From contig NZ_JABSPA010000003.1 in NCBI RefSeq assembly GCF_013214175.1, forward strand, positions 496,001-560,000: a stretch of 64,000 bases of DNA. The letters run 5' to 3'. Under the pieces are notes generated by a model. It searched no databases, had not been told where the DNA came from, and saw nothing but the letters and a program-made list of their open reading frames with translations. The position numbers were made by a program, and so were the translations under genes. Below are positions 44,589 to 53,542 of the stretch, one piece after another (the stretch's first letter is position 1; the number at the start of each line of letters is the position of its first letter). The DNA is from Colwellia sp. GTDB taxonomy: Bacteria; Pseudomonadota; Gammaproteobacteria; Enterobacterales; Alteromonadaceae.

Positions 44589-46085
44589 ATGAATGAAACA
44601 GCAACATTAATTGGCCACAAACAAATTTTAGTGGTAGATAATGACGCAGGAAGAAGTCAGCAGCTTACTACCATACTCGCCTTTGTCGGTGAGCACTATA
44701 TCCATTGCTCACAAGAGCAAGCAGGTAATATGCTGTCAGACACTAGTCATATTCTTACGGTAATATTAACCGGCAATGTCAGTATCGATTGCGCTAGCTT
44801 AATTAAAGCCAATCCCAGTGTGCCTTTTATTTTGCATGATGTCTTAGATGCCAATGAGCTAGCGACTAGTGTTAACGTTATAGGTACGCTATTTGCCCCA
44901 CTTAACTATGCTCAACTAACCGAGCTTATTCATCATTGCCATCAATATCATAATAAACTACCGCGCAAGGCGATGAAATTAGGCAGCAGTGCCTTGTTTC
45001 GCTCACTTATTGGTAGCAGTGAGATGATGGCTCAGGTACGTTTTTTAATTGAACAAGTTGCGAAAACCCCCGCTAGTGTTTTAGTGCTCGGTGAATCTGG
45101 CACAGGTAAAGAGGTGGTTGCGCGTAATATCCATAATTTATCTGAACGCGCAAAAGCGCCTTTTGTCCCGCTTAACTGCGGTGCCATTCCCGCAGAGCTA
45201 CTAGAAAGTGAATTATTTGGTCATGAGAAGGGCGCTTTTACTGGCGCGATTTCTACCCGTAAAGGGCGTTTTGAATTAGCTGAAGGTGGCACACTCTTTT
45301 TAGATGAAATTGGTGATATGCCACAACCTATGCAGGTAAAATTGCTCAGGGTATTACAAGAGCGTACTTTTGAACGTGTCGGCGGTAGTAAAAGCATCAA
45401 AGCCAATGTCCGTATTATTGCGGCTACTCATCAAGATCTTGAAGAAATGATCAAAGCCGGCAGTTTTAGAGAAGACTTGTTTTACCGTTTGAATGTCTTC
45501 CCTATAGAAACACCGGCATTGCGTGAGCGCAAAGAAGATATCCCGTTGCTATTAAAAGAGCTACTGACACGTTTTGAACACGAACAAGGGAAAACACTGC
45601 GTTTTACCGAGAAAGCCATCGAGTCACTAATGGAACATCCATGGGCTGGTAACGTACGTGAATTATCCAATTTAATTGAACGTATGTTAATTATGTACGG
45701 TGAGCAAATTGTCGATGTCGCAGAGCTACCCTATAAATACCAGCATATTGATGCACAAGTTTATAACCCCGAATATCCAGAAGAATTACAGGAGCAAGAT
45801 GTCATCAATGAGCTTTTTTCTGGTTTTGATTATGAAGATTGTGATGAGTCGCAACTAGAGGCGCAATCGGTAAATGAGCAGAAAAACTCTATGGATGCCG
45901 CCTTGTTACCGACCGACGGTTTAAACTTAAAAGAGCACCTGGCGGATTTAGAGGTATCTTTAATCAAACAGTCATTACTTAAACATGACTTTGTCGTTGC
46001 CCGAGCGGCTGAAACCCTTGGCATGCGCAGAACTACCCTGGTTGAAAAAATGCGTAAATATGATTTACAAAAACCAAGTGAATAA
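44589..46085 (+). CDS. flrA: Flagellar master regulator FlrA (FleQ family)
   Basis: Sigma-54 activator of 498 aa. The N-terminal FleQ-type domain (about 1-135) is receiver-like (QILVVDNDAGRSQQL) without a clear phospho-acceptor. The AAA+ domain has GESGTGKE (Walker A), ESELFGHEKGAFTGAI (the GAFTGA loop contacting sigma-54), GGTLFLDEIGDMP (Walker B) and FYRLNVFPIE. The C-terminal Fis-type helix-turn-helix is VARAAETLGMRRTTLVEKMR. It should start the hierarchy by activating flrBC and early flagellar operons, perhaps under c-di-GMP control as in FleQ. It is divergent from the protease-flagellin gene. Confidence 0.95.
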   Translation: MNETATLIGHKQILVVDNDAGRSQQLTTILAFVGEHYIHCSQEQAGNMLSDTSHILTVILTGNVSIDCASLIKANPSVPFILHDVLDANELATSVNVIGTLFAPLNYAQLTELIHHCHQYHNKLPRKAMKLGSSALFRSLIGSSEMMAQVRFLIEQVAKTPASVLVLGESGTGKEVVARNIHNLSERAKAPFVPLNCGAIPAELLESELFGHEKGAFTGAISTRKGRFELAEGGTLFLDEIGDMPQPMQVKLLRVLQERTFERVGGSKSIKANVRIIAATHQDLEEMIKAGSFREDLFYRLNVFPIETPALRERKEDIPLLLKELLTRFEHEQGKTLRFTEKAIESLMEHPWAGNVRELSNLIERMLIMYGEQIVDVAELPYKYQHIDAQVYNPEYPEELQEQDVINELFSGFDYEDCDESQLEAQSVNEQKNSMDAALLPTDGLNLKEHLADLEVSLIKQSLLKHDFVVARAAETLGMRRTTLVEKMRKYDLQKPSE

Positions 46086-46237
46086 TTTGGCTTAGTATTT
46101 AGTATAAGGTCAATAGATTGACAGTATTTCTTAGTCGCGTTCACTGATATGACAGTTATCTATTTGAAATATAAGGTTAAAATGATGGCATAGTAAATGC
46201 TTTATAAGTATTAGATAGTTTTTCTGAGTACTTATGT

Positions 46238-47536
46238 ATGGCACAAGTTATGGCACAAGCAATACCTTCAGTAACCCCCCCTATGATAGAGTCAGGCGCC
46301 ATTGCTGCGTTTAACTCTGTTAATGATGTTGAGGCGAGTAAACCGTCTTTGCTGGAGCAAGAAAAGTTCCCCGGTGAATTAGCTGCTTTGCGAGCACAAG
46401 TAATACAAAGTAAAAAGCATAGCTTCTCCCCACGTACTCTGGTTAACACTAACCATACACCAAACTTAAGCACAGAAAAGCAGGGTCCTAGTGATATTTT
46501 ACTAGCCGATCAGCTGATAGAATTAATGCCAACAGGCCTAGTTATGCTTGATGGTAATGGTATTGTGGTAAAAATAAATCAGGTGGCTAGAGACTTACTT
46601 GATGAGCCAATACTAGGTCAGCCTTGGTTTAATGTTATAGCCCGTTCATTTAATCCTCGTGAAGGTGATTGGCATGAAATTTCCCTGAAAGATGGTCGCC
46701 GGGTTAAATTAGAAATCACCAGTTTAGGTGCTCAGCCTGGACAGTTAATCATGATCACCGACCTCACAGAAACCCGTTTATTACAAGATAAAATAGCGCA
46801 AATGCAGCGCCTTTCCTCATTAGGGAAAATGGTTTCCACCCTAGCTCATCAAATTCGTACACCTTTATCTGCTGCAATTTTATATGGTGAAAACTTAACG
46901 AGCAATAAATTACCAGAAACAGCAAGGGTTAACTTTCAAGAGAAATTAAACGCCCGTTTACATGATTTAGAACAGCAAGTGAATGATATGCTGCTTTTTT
47001 CTAAAAGTGGTAAGGAGCAAGTTGTTGCGCCTATCGCCGTTAATGCCTTAATTGATGGTGCGGTTGCTTCTATGGACGCGCTAATAAGCAAAGCGGGCGC
47101 AGCAGTCAAAGTACAGGTCTCTGAAAACGAGCTTTATATTTTAGGTAATAAAAATGCCTTAACAGGCGCTATTCAAAATTTATTGCATAACGCCTTAAAT
47201 GCCATGAGTGCATTACCAGCGAGCAGTGGCGCTAAAATCATTGCTCCCTTGATAAATATTCAAGTATATAGCCAAAGTAACCATCTCTATTTAAGTGTTA
47301 AGGACAATGGTCCTGGTATTGACGCTAAATTTAGCGATAAAATTTTTCAGCCTTTTTATACGTCAAGCAGTAAAGGCACAGGTCTTGGTTTAGCTGTGGT
47401 CAAATCAGTGATAAACGCTCATCAAGGTGAGGTGAATTTACTTAACCAGGTCGATACAGGTGCACATTTTGTTATTAAATTACCGCTACTCGAACAGGGT
47501 AGCGTGATGAACGATAGTCCAGTGGGAGAGTGCTAA
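46238..47536 (+). CDS. flrB: Sensor histidine kinase FlrB
   Basis: Soluble kinase of 432 aa with no membrane segment, as expected for FlrB/FleS. It has a disordered N-terminus (1-85), a PAS domain (LADQLIELMPTGLVMLDGNG onward, to about 180), HisKA with the phospho-acceptor His204 in TLAHQIRTPLSAAILYG, and a HATPase domain with DNGPGIDAKFSDKIFQPFYT and GTGLGLAVVKSV. It phosphorylates FlrC. Its stop overlaps the flrC start (TAATG). It is separated from flrA by 152 bp. Confidence 0.95.
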   Translation: MAQVMAQAIPSVTPPMIESGAIAAFNSVNDVEASKPSLLEQEKFPGELAALRAQVIQSKKHSFSPRTLVNTNHTPNLSTEKQGPSDILLADQLIELMPTGLVMLDGNGIVVKINQVARDLLDEPILGQPWFNVIARSFNPREGDWHEISLKDGRRVKLEITSLGAQPGQLIMITDLTETRLLQDKIAQMQRLSSLGKMVSTLAHQIRTPLSAAILYGENLTSNKLPETARVNFQEKLNARLHDLEQQVNDMLLFSKSGKEQVVAPIAVNALIDGAVASMDALISKAGAAVKVQVSENELYILGNKNALTGAIQNLLHNALNAMSALPASSGAKIIAPLINIQVYSQSNHLYLSVKDNGPGIDAKFSDKIFQPFYTSSSKGTGLGLAVVKSVINAHQGEVNLLNQVDTGAHFVIKLPLLEQGSVMNDSPVGEC

Positions 47537-48876
47537 TGACTGAACATAAAATTCTTGTGGTTGAAGATGATGCCGGTTTACGTGAAGCCTTAGTTGATAC
47601 CTTGTCATTAGCGGGTTATCGCTGTATAGAGGCTGACTCCGGTGAAGCGGCATTATTACAGTTGAAAAACCAGCACGTTGATATTGTTGTCAGTGATGTG
47701 CAAATGGGTGGCATGTCGGGTTTATCGTTACTTAGAAGCATTAAAAACCAACAGGTAAACTTACCTGTATTATTGATGACAGCATATGGCACCATTGATG
47801 ATGCGGTACAAGCTATGCGAGATGGTGCTTGTAACTATATTGCTAAGCCCTTTGCACCGCAAGTATTACTCAATATGGTTAGCCAATATATTCCGCCGAA
47901 AAAGGTTAATAAAAATGAGCCTATCGTTGCCGATAAACGCTCATTAGAACTACTCATTTTAGCTAAGAAAGTCGCCAGTACAGATGCTTCTGTGATGATC
48001 CTTGGACCCAGTGGCTCAGGTAAAGAAGTATTAGCGCAATATGTACATAACCACTCTAAACGAAGTGAGCAAGCTTTTATTGCTATCAACTGTGCGGCTA
48101 TTCCTGAAAACATGCTGGAAGCTACCTTATTTGGTTATGAAAAAGGCGCTTTTACCGGCGCTATCCAAGCCTGTCCAGGAAAGTTTGAACAAGCTCAGGG
48201 CGGCACTATTTTGCTTGATGAAATCACCGAAATGGACTTAGGCTTACAAGCCAAAATTTTACGAGTATTGCAAGAACGTGAAGTCGAGCGTTTAGGCAGC
48301 AGAAAAATCATTAGCCTCGATGTCCGTGTTATAGCAACCAGTAATAGAGACTTAAAAGCTGCGGTAAGTGATGGCAGCTTTCGAGAAGATCTATATTATC
48401 GCCTTAACGTTTTCCCACTTACGTGGTTATCTTTAGCGCAGCGAGTTGATGATATATTTGTCTTAGCTGAGCACTTAGTTTCCCGTCATTGTCAAAAAAA
48501 TGGCGAGTGTATCCCCGAGTTTTCGAGTGCTGCCCGTAGTAAACTTAACGCTTACCATTGGCCTGGTAATGTTCGTGAATTAGATAATGTTATCCAAAGA
48601 GCACTTATCTTACATACGGACCAGCTGATTGATGCGAGCGACTTAATGATTGAAAACTTTGATACCGCATTAGTGATTGAGTCAGAGCAAGTCACTCACA
48701 AGGAAGATAAGCTAGGCAGTGAATTGAAATTGCAAGAGCATCAAATCATTCTTGATACCTTACAAGCTTGCCATGGTAGTCGTAAAGCGGTTGCCGAGCG
48801 CTTAGGTATTAGCCCACGTACCTTACGTTATAAAATTGCAAAAATGCGCGACTCAGGTATAGAAATCCCCGCATAG
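47536..48876 (+). CDS. flrC: Response regulator FlrC, activator of mid-class flagellar operons
   Basis: Protein of 446 aa: receiver domain (ILVVEDDAG, phosphorylated Asp54 in VVSDVQMGG, MTAYGTIDDA), AAA+ domain with GPSGSGKE, YEKGAFTGAI and GGTILLDEITEMD, and a Fis-type helix-turn-helix RKAVAERLGISPRTLRYKIA at the end. When phosphorylated by FlrB it should activate the sigma-54 promoters seen before flgF, fliE and flagellin 1. The ATG at 47536 is used because it overlaps the flrB stop; the in-frame GTG two codons earlier is less likely. Confidence 0.95.
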   Translation: MTEHKILVVEDDAGLREALVDTLSLAGYRCIEADSGEAALLQLKNQHVDIVVSDVQMGGMSGLSLLRSIKNQQVNLPVLLMTAYGTIDDAVQAMRDGACNYIAKPFAPQVLLNMVSQYIPPKKVNKNEPIVADKRSLELLILAKKVASTDASVMILGPSGSGKEVLAQYVHNHSKRSEQAFIAINCAAIPENMLEATLFGYEKGAFTGAIQACPGKFEQAQGGTILLDEITEMDLGLQAKILRVLQEREVERLGSRKIISLDVRVIATSNRDLKAAVSDGSFREDLYYRLNVFPLTWLSLAQRVDDIFVLAEHLVSRHCQKNGECIPEFSSAARSKLNAYHWPGNVRELDNVIQRALILHTDQLIDASDLMIENFDTALVIESEQVTHKEDKLGSELKLQEHQIILDTLQACHGSRKAVAERLGISPRTLRYKIAKMRDSGIEIPA

Positions 48877-48952
48877 TTTTTTCACTTTTCTGTGCGTAGT
48901 TATCACTAACGGATAGTGACAACTAAGCAGACAAATACCCCAAACAAAATCA

Positions 48953-48990
48953 AAAGCCATTATTGCTATTTACTAGTAAAATGGTTTTTT
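48953..48990 (+). terminator. Possible terminator after flrC
   Basis: AAGCCATT and AATGGTTTTTT can pair around a loop of about 17 bases, followed by T residues. The pairing is imperfect. The gap 48877-49262 also holds a MITE-like element and the fliE promoter. Confidence 0.5.
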
Positions 48991-49021
48991 CTATTAGTTA
49001 TCCCCCCCCTTGGTAAAACTA

Positions 49022-49180
49022 ATACCAGTTTCATTAAGTTTGTGATCTTGTTGTGCATAGGAAAAATACTTCAGGGCAAGGCGCTCGATTGAGTAATAGC
49101 TGGCTATTGGGATTGAGAGCAACGCTGACATGGAGTATTTAAACCAGCACAAGTGAGCAATAATTTAATGAAATTGGTAT
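49022..49180. mobile_element. MITE-like element, family A, copy 2 (159 bp)
   Basis: The terminal inverted repeats are ATACCAGTTTCATTAA (49022-49037) and TTAATGAAATTGGTAT (49165-49180), 15 of 16 complementary. The interior matches the element at 8244-8401 in opposite orientation nearly throughout. An internal palindrome AATAGCTGGCTATT lies at 49095-49108. It ends 12 bp before the fliE sigma-54 promoter. Confidence 0.88.
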
Positions 49181-49192
49181 AAATAACGCTTT

Positions 49193-49208
49193 TGGCACTA
49201 TGCTTGCA
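49193..49208 (+). promoter_or_regulatory. Sigma-54 promoter of the fliE operon
   Basis: TGGCACTATGCTTGCA is a full match to the -24/-12 consensus. The expected transcription start is about 43 bases before the fliE ATG. Confidence 0.92.
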
Positions 49209-49262
49209 ATCCCATTGATATATCTTGTTTAACGTAAAAATATTGACAAAAGTGAGCGCACT

Positions 49263-49625
49263 ATGGATATCAAAAGCAACTCTCTATATAGCCAAATGCA
49301 AAATATGTCGCTACAAGCCATGGGTAACAAATTACCTTCAGCTGATGCCATGGGTGTCAATGGTATTGATGGTAACAGTGTTGGTAAAATCAATGACTCA
49401 AGCAGTAGCTTTGGTAGCATGCTAACAGATGCCTTACAAAGCGTTAATGAATTGCAAAAAGAATCAGGTGACCTGAAAAGATCTTTTGAGATGGGCGACT
49501 CTAACGTCACCCTGGCTGAGGTGATGATTGCTTCATCTAAATCAGGTATTGCCTTGGATGCCACCATACAAATACGTAATAAGTTTGTTGATGCGTATAA
49601 AGAGATAATGAGCATGCCAGTCTAA
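49263..49625 (+). CDS. fliE: Flagellar hook-basal body junction protein FliE
   Basis: Protein of 120 aa: SFGSMLTDALQSVNELQKES and the C-terminal MIASSKSGIALDATIQIRNK, then FVDAYKEIMSMPV, the FliE signature. It joins the MS ring to the rod. It is the first gene of the long fliE-flhB run. A spacer of 171 bp separates it from fliF. Confidence 0.95.
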   Translation: MDIKSNSLYSQMQNMSLQAMGNKLPSADAMGVNGIDGNSVGKINDSSSSFGSMLTDALQSVNELQKESGDLKRSFEMGDSNVTLAEVMIASSKSGIALDATIQIRNKFVDAYKEIMSMPV

Positions 49626-49796
49626 TTTAGTTGGCCTAAACGCAAAAATAGCTGCGTTACTTTCAATCGAAATAGACGAGCTATATCTCATCCAAGTACC
49701 TTGCTCTTGATGGTTTATCCTCAACTAAATAACAATATTATAGGTATTATTCGTCGAGAGATACCTTGGTAAAAAACAGTACAGCGGAGAAGTGAA

Positions 49797-51530
49797 GTGG
49801 CAGATACAAACGCAATGGTAGCAACTGATAGCGGTGATATGCTTGCCAGCGAAGCCGATAGTGGCGCGATGGAAGAGCAAAAATCAGGATTCGCTGCCTC
49901 ATTAGGCAATGTTGATATTTTAAGGCAAATGACCATAGTGGTTGCCTTGGCTATTTGTTTAGCTATTGCGGTATTTGTCATTATGCTGGCCAATGAGCCT
50001 GAGTATCGCTTCTTGTCGAAGTTACCAACAAAACAACTGATTACCACTATGGATTTTCTTGATGCTAATCAAGTGGAATACCGTCAAGAAAACAACACTA
50101 TTTCAGTACCTACCGATGAATATCAAAATGTTAAATTACTACTCGCACGCGAAGGCTTGAACGATGAGCTTTCAGAAGGTGAAGATATTCTAATGAAAGA
50201 CATGGGCTTTGGCGTTAGCCAACGCCTTGAGCGAGAGCGATTACAATATGGCCGAGAGCAGCAACTGGGCAAAACCGTAGCGCAGCTGCAAAGTATTAGT
50301 CGTGCTAAAGTTTTATTAGCTATCCCACGTGAAAATGTTTTTGCTCGTCGCGAAAAAAGCCCATCCGCTACTGTGGTATTAACCATGCGTCGTGGCAAAA
50401 TTTTATCCGATGAAGAAGTTGATGCTGTGGTCGATATTATTGCCTCGGCAGTGCAAGGTTTAAAGCCAAATCGTGTCACCGTTACCGATCAAAATGGTCG
50501 TTTACTTAATTCTGGCTCGCAAAATTCTTTTTCATCTCGCTCTCGTAATGAGTTTGAAATTGAACAAAAGCGCGAACAAGAGTACCTGAATAAAATTGAT
50601 AGTATTCTTATTCCCGTGGTAGGTCTTGGTAACTATACCGCGCAAGTAGATGTCACCATGGATTTCACGAATGTTGAAGAAACCCAGCGCCGTTATAATG
50701 CTGATTTACCCGCGCTACGTAGCGAGATGAGTATTGAAACCAGTAATATAGGTGGCGCCTTAGGTGGCATTCCTGGCGCGTTAACTAACCAGCCGCCTAT
50801 TGAGTCGGTTATTCCTGAAAATGCTGTTGGCGGTCAAAAGAAAAGTATGCCGAGTCGCAAACATTCAGAGTCGACAAAAAATTATGAGCTTGATGAAGCG
50901 ATTAGTCATACCAAATCGCAAACAGGTATTGTCAGACGGGTTAGTGTTTCTGTGGCTCTTGATTATGTTGCCGGCGCAGCAACTACCCCTGCTGAAGCCG
51001 GTGTCGATGCACCAGTAGCTGCAATCGTACCTCGCTCGGCGGTTGAGGTTGCTAGTATTCGCCGGTTATTACAAGGTAGTATTGGTTTTGATTTACAGCG
51101 TGGCGATGTTTTAGAAGTGCTTACCATTCCTTTTAACCGTCCTGATTTTGGTGTGGTAGCAGAAATACCTATCTGGCAACAACCTTGGTTTGTTAAAGTG
51201 CTAAAATTAGTGTTAGGAGCCTTGGTTATTATCGTTTTAATATTAGCGGTTGTTCGTCCTATGCTGAAACGTTTAATCTACCCAGACCAAACCCCTGATG
51301 ATTATGGTGATAAGTCACTAGACAGCCATATTGATTTAGGTGATGAAACTATGGATATGCTGACCTCAGATTTTGATGCAGGTGCGGTAGGATTTGCTCC
51401 AGATGGCAGTTTACAGTTACCTGATCTACATCGAGACGAAGACATACTTAAGGCGGTTCGTGCGCTAGTAGCAAATGAGCCAGAATTATCATCGCAAGTA
51501 GTGAAAAGTTGGTTGAACGAAGATGAGTGA
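49797..51530 (+). CDS. fliF: Flagellar MS-ring protein FliF
   Basis: Protein of 577 aa with two membrane segments (MTIVVALAICLAIAVFVIML near residue 42-65, and VLGALVIIVLILAVV near 470) and ring-building motifs between them (LLAREGLNDELSEGEDILMK, RAKVLLAIPRENVFARREKS). The cytoplasmic tail ends VVKSWLNEDE, the FliG-binding end. Translation starts at GTG 49797, 7-10 nt after GGAG. The last eight bases overlap the start of fliG, a sign of translational coupling. Confidence 0.96.
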   Translation: MADTNAMVATDSGDMLASEADSGAMEEQKSGFAASLGNVDILRQMTIVVALAICLAIAVFVIMLANEPEYRFLSKLPTKQLITTMDFLDANQVEYRQENNTISVPTDEYQNVKLLLAREGLNDELSEGEDILMKDMGFGVSQRLERERLQYGREQQLGKTVAQLQSISRAKVLLAIPRENVFARREKSPSATVVLTMRRGKILSDEEVDAVVDIIASAVQGLKPNRVTVTDQNGRLLNSGSQNSFSSRSRNEFEIEQKREQEYLNKIDSILIPVVGLGNYTAQVDVTMDFTNVEETQRRYNADLPALRSEMSIETSNIGGALGGIPGALTNQPPIESVIPENAVGGQKKSMPSRKHSESTKNYELDEAISHTKSQTGIVRRVSVSVALDYVAGAATTPAEAGVDAPVAAIVPRSAVEVASIRRLLQGSIGFDLQRGDVLEVLTIPFNRPDFGVVAEIPIWQQPWFVKVLKLVLGALVIIVLILAVVRPMLKRLIYPDQTPDDYGDKSLDSHIDLGDETMDMLTSDFDAGAVGFAPDGSLQLPDLHRDEDILKAVRALVANEPELSSQVVKSWLNEDE

Positions 51531-52578
51531 TGAACAAGAAGTCGGCGAATTAGCCGCAGCCCCTGCAGGCTTCGATGTAGAAAAGCTAGAAGGCTCTGAA
51601 AAAGCGGCAATACTATTGCTTAGCTTATCGGAAGAAGATGCCGCGCAAATATTAAAGCACCTTGAGCCAAAACAAGTACAGCAAGTAGGTACAGTTATGG
51701 CGGCAATGCAAGATTTTACCCAAGAAAAAATCACTGCTGTGCATAAACTATTTATTCATGAAATACAAAACTTCTCTACCATTGGTTTCCAAAGTGAGGA
51801 GTTTGTTCGTAGAGCGTTAACTGCGGCACTAGGTGAAGACAAAGCCGGTAATTTAATTGATCAAATTGTTATGGGCGGTGGTGCTAAAGGCTTAGATTCA
51901 TTGAAGTGGATGGACTCTAAGCAAGTAGCCAACATCATTCGTAATGAGCATCCTCAAATCCAAACCATTGTTTTATCATACCTTGAGCCAGAGCAATCCG
52001 CTGAGATCATGAGTCAATTTACCGATAAAGTCCGATTAGATTTAATGATGCGTATTGCCAATTTAGAAGAAGTACAACCGGCAGCCTTGCAAGAATTAAA
52101 CGAGATTATGGAGAAACAGTTCGCTGGTCAAGCGGGCGCTCAAGCGGCGAAAATGGGCGGCTTAAAAGCGGCTGCAGATATAATGAACTACCTAGATACT
52201 AATGTTGAAGGTATGTTAATGGACTCAATCCGTGAAAATGATGAAGAAATGAGTCAGCAAATTCAAGACTTGATGTTTGTCTTTGAAAACCTTGCCGATG
52301 TGGATGATCGCGGCATGCAAGCTATCTTACGTGAAGTACAGCAAGAAGCCTTAATGAAAGCGATTAAAGGCACGGATGAAGCACTAAAAGATAAGATAAT
52401 GAGTAATATGTCTAAACGTGCTGCGGAAATGATGGCTGATGATTTAGAAGCTATGGGGCCGGTACGCATAAGTGAAGTGGAAGCGGCGCAAAAAGAAATT
52501 CTGTCAGTTGCTCGACGATTATCTGACGCAGGCGAAATTATGCTGGGCGGCGGTGGCGGTGGCGATGAGTTCTTATAA
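51523..52578 (+). CDS. fliG: Flagellar motor switch protein FliG
   Basis: Protein of 351 aa, longer than the usual 330-345 because of an N-terminal extension (MSDEQEVGELAAAPAGFDVE) and a glycine-rich tail (LGGGGGGDEFL). Switch motifs include LEGSEKAAILLLSLSEEDAA, the EHPQIQTIVLSYLEPEQSAE block, and the C-terminal torque helix DKIMSNMSKRAAEMMADDLE. It converts ion flow through stators into rotation. Confidence 0.96.
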   Translation: MSDEQEVGELAAAPAGFDVEKLEGSEKAAILLLSLSEEDAAQILKHLEPKQVQQVGTVMAAMQDFTQEKITAVHKLFIHEIQNFSTIGFQSEEFVRRALTAALGEDKAGNLIDQIVMGGGAKGLDSLKWMDSKQVANIIRNEHPQIQTIVLSYLEPEQSAEIMSQFTDKVRLDLMMRIANLEEVQPAALQELNEIMEKQFAGQAGAQAAKMGGLKAAADIMNYLDTNVEGMLMDSIRENDEEMSQQIQDLMFVFENLADVDDRGMQAILREVQQEALMKAIKGTDEALKDKIMSNMSKRAAEMMADDLEAMGPVRISEVEAAQKEILSVARRLSDAGEIMLGGGGGGDEFL

Positions 52579-52622
52579 CATCAAGCTAGCTTAGCTCATT
52601 TCATGTAAGCTCATCCCAAATT

Positions 52623-52651
52623 AGCTAAGCTCTGTTTTACCGAGCTTAGCT
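52623..52651. other. Strong hairpin in the fliG-fliH gap
   Basis: AGCTAAGCTC (52623-52632) pairs exactly with GAGCTTAGCT (52642-52651). The 99-bp gap contains several further AGCTTAGCT-like copies. There is no T-tail, so it may tune mRNA stability between the genes. Confidence 0.6.
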
Positions 52652-52677
52652 TAAATTAGCGCAGTAAAGGTACACTC

Positions 52678-53469
52678 ATGTCAAAACTACCCATTCGTAT
52701 TATAAAAGCGTCATCAGAGGATGTCACCGATGTTTGGTCTTTGCCAGATGTCCAAGGTCAACCTAGTTCAGCAGATAAAGATAAAACCAATGCTTTCGGT
52801 AAAAAAAATAACTGGGTCTATGAACCACCTGAGCCGGAAGAAGCTGAGCCACAGCCACTGACAGCACAAGAGATTGACGATATTCGAATAGCTGCCAGTG
52901 AAGAGGGCTTTAATCAGGGCAAAGAAGAAGGCTTCAGCAAAGGTTATGAAGAAGGCAAAGCTAAAGGGTTAGAAGAAGGGCAGCTACAAGGTATTGAAGA
53001 AGGTACTGAGCAAGGATTAGCGCAAGGTAAAGAGCAAATTGAGCAACTAAGTGATAAATGGCAAAAATTAATTGAACAATTACACCAGCCCCTGGCTAGC
53101 GTGGAAAAAAATGTCGAAGAGCAGTTACTTAATTTAGTTTTACAGCTAACAGAAGCTGTGGTGTTACATGAAGCGAAAACCAACCCCGACATTTTAATGA
53201 CGGCAATAGCTACTGGTATCAAGAGTTTACCTAGCAGTGATGCACAAACGCAAATATGTTTAAATCCAAACGATATTAATTTAGTCGAAGCGCAATTTGG
53301 CGCAGAGCATATTGCCGAGCAAGGTTGGCGTTTACTGCCGGCACCTCAACTCCCTCAAGGTAGCTGCCAAATAGAAAACAGCACCTCAAATATCGACTTA
53401 CAAATGAAAGCAAGACTAAAACAAGTGCTGGAACCTTTCTTGCAAGAAGCCTTACATCAAAGTTCTTAA
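52678..53469 (+). CDS. fliH: Flagellar export ATPase regulator FliH
   Basis: Protein of 263 aa. Residues 80-122 form the run of glycine-spaced helical repeats typical of FliH (EGFNQGKEEGFSKGYEEGKA, then KGLEEGQLQGIEEGTEQG). The C-terminal half is the FliH/YscL domain (LLNLVLQLTEAVVLHEAKTN; CQIENSTSNIDLQMKARLKQ). It holds FliI at the export gate and links it to the C ring. Confidence 0.95.
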   Translation: MSKLPIRIIKASSEDVTDVWSLPDVQGQPSSADKDKTNAFGKKNNWVYEPPEPEEAEPQPLTAQEIDDIRIAASEEGFNQGKEEGFSKGYEEGKAKGLEEGQLQGIEEGTEQGLAQGKEQIEQLSDKWQKLIEQLHQPLASVEKNVEEQLLNLVLQLTEAVVLHEAKTNPDILMTAIATGIKSLPSSDAQTQICLNPNDINLVEAQFGAEHIAEQGWRLLPAPQLPQGSCQIENSTSNIDLQMKARLKQVLEPFLQEALHQSS

Positions 53470-53542
53470 TTTATTGGGGCTTGATGGTTTATAGTTTAAT
53501 ACTTTTTAAGTTTGAAATTTTTTTCTAAAGGTAAACAATCCT

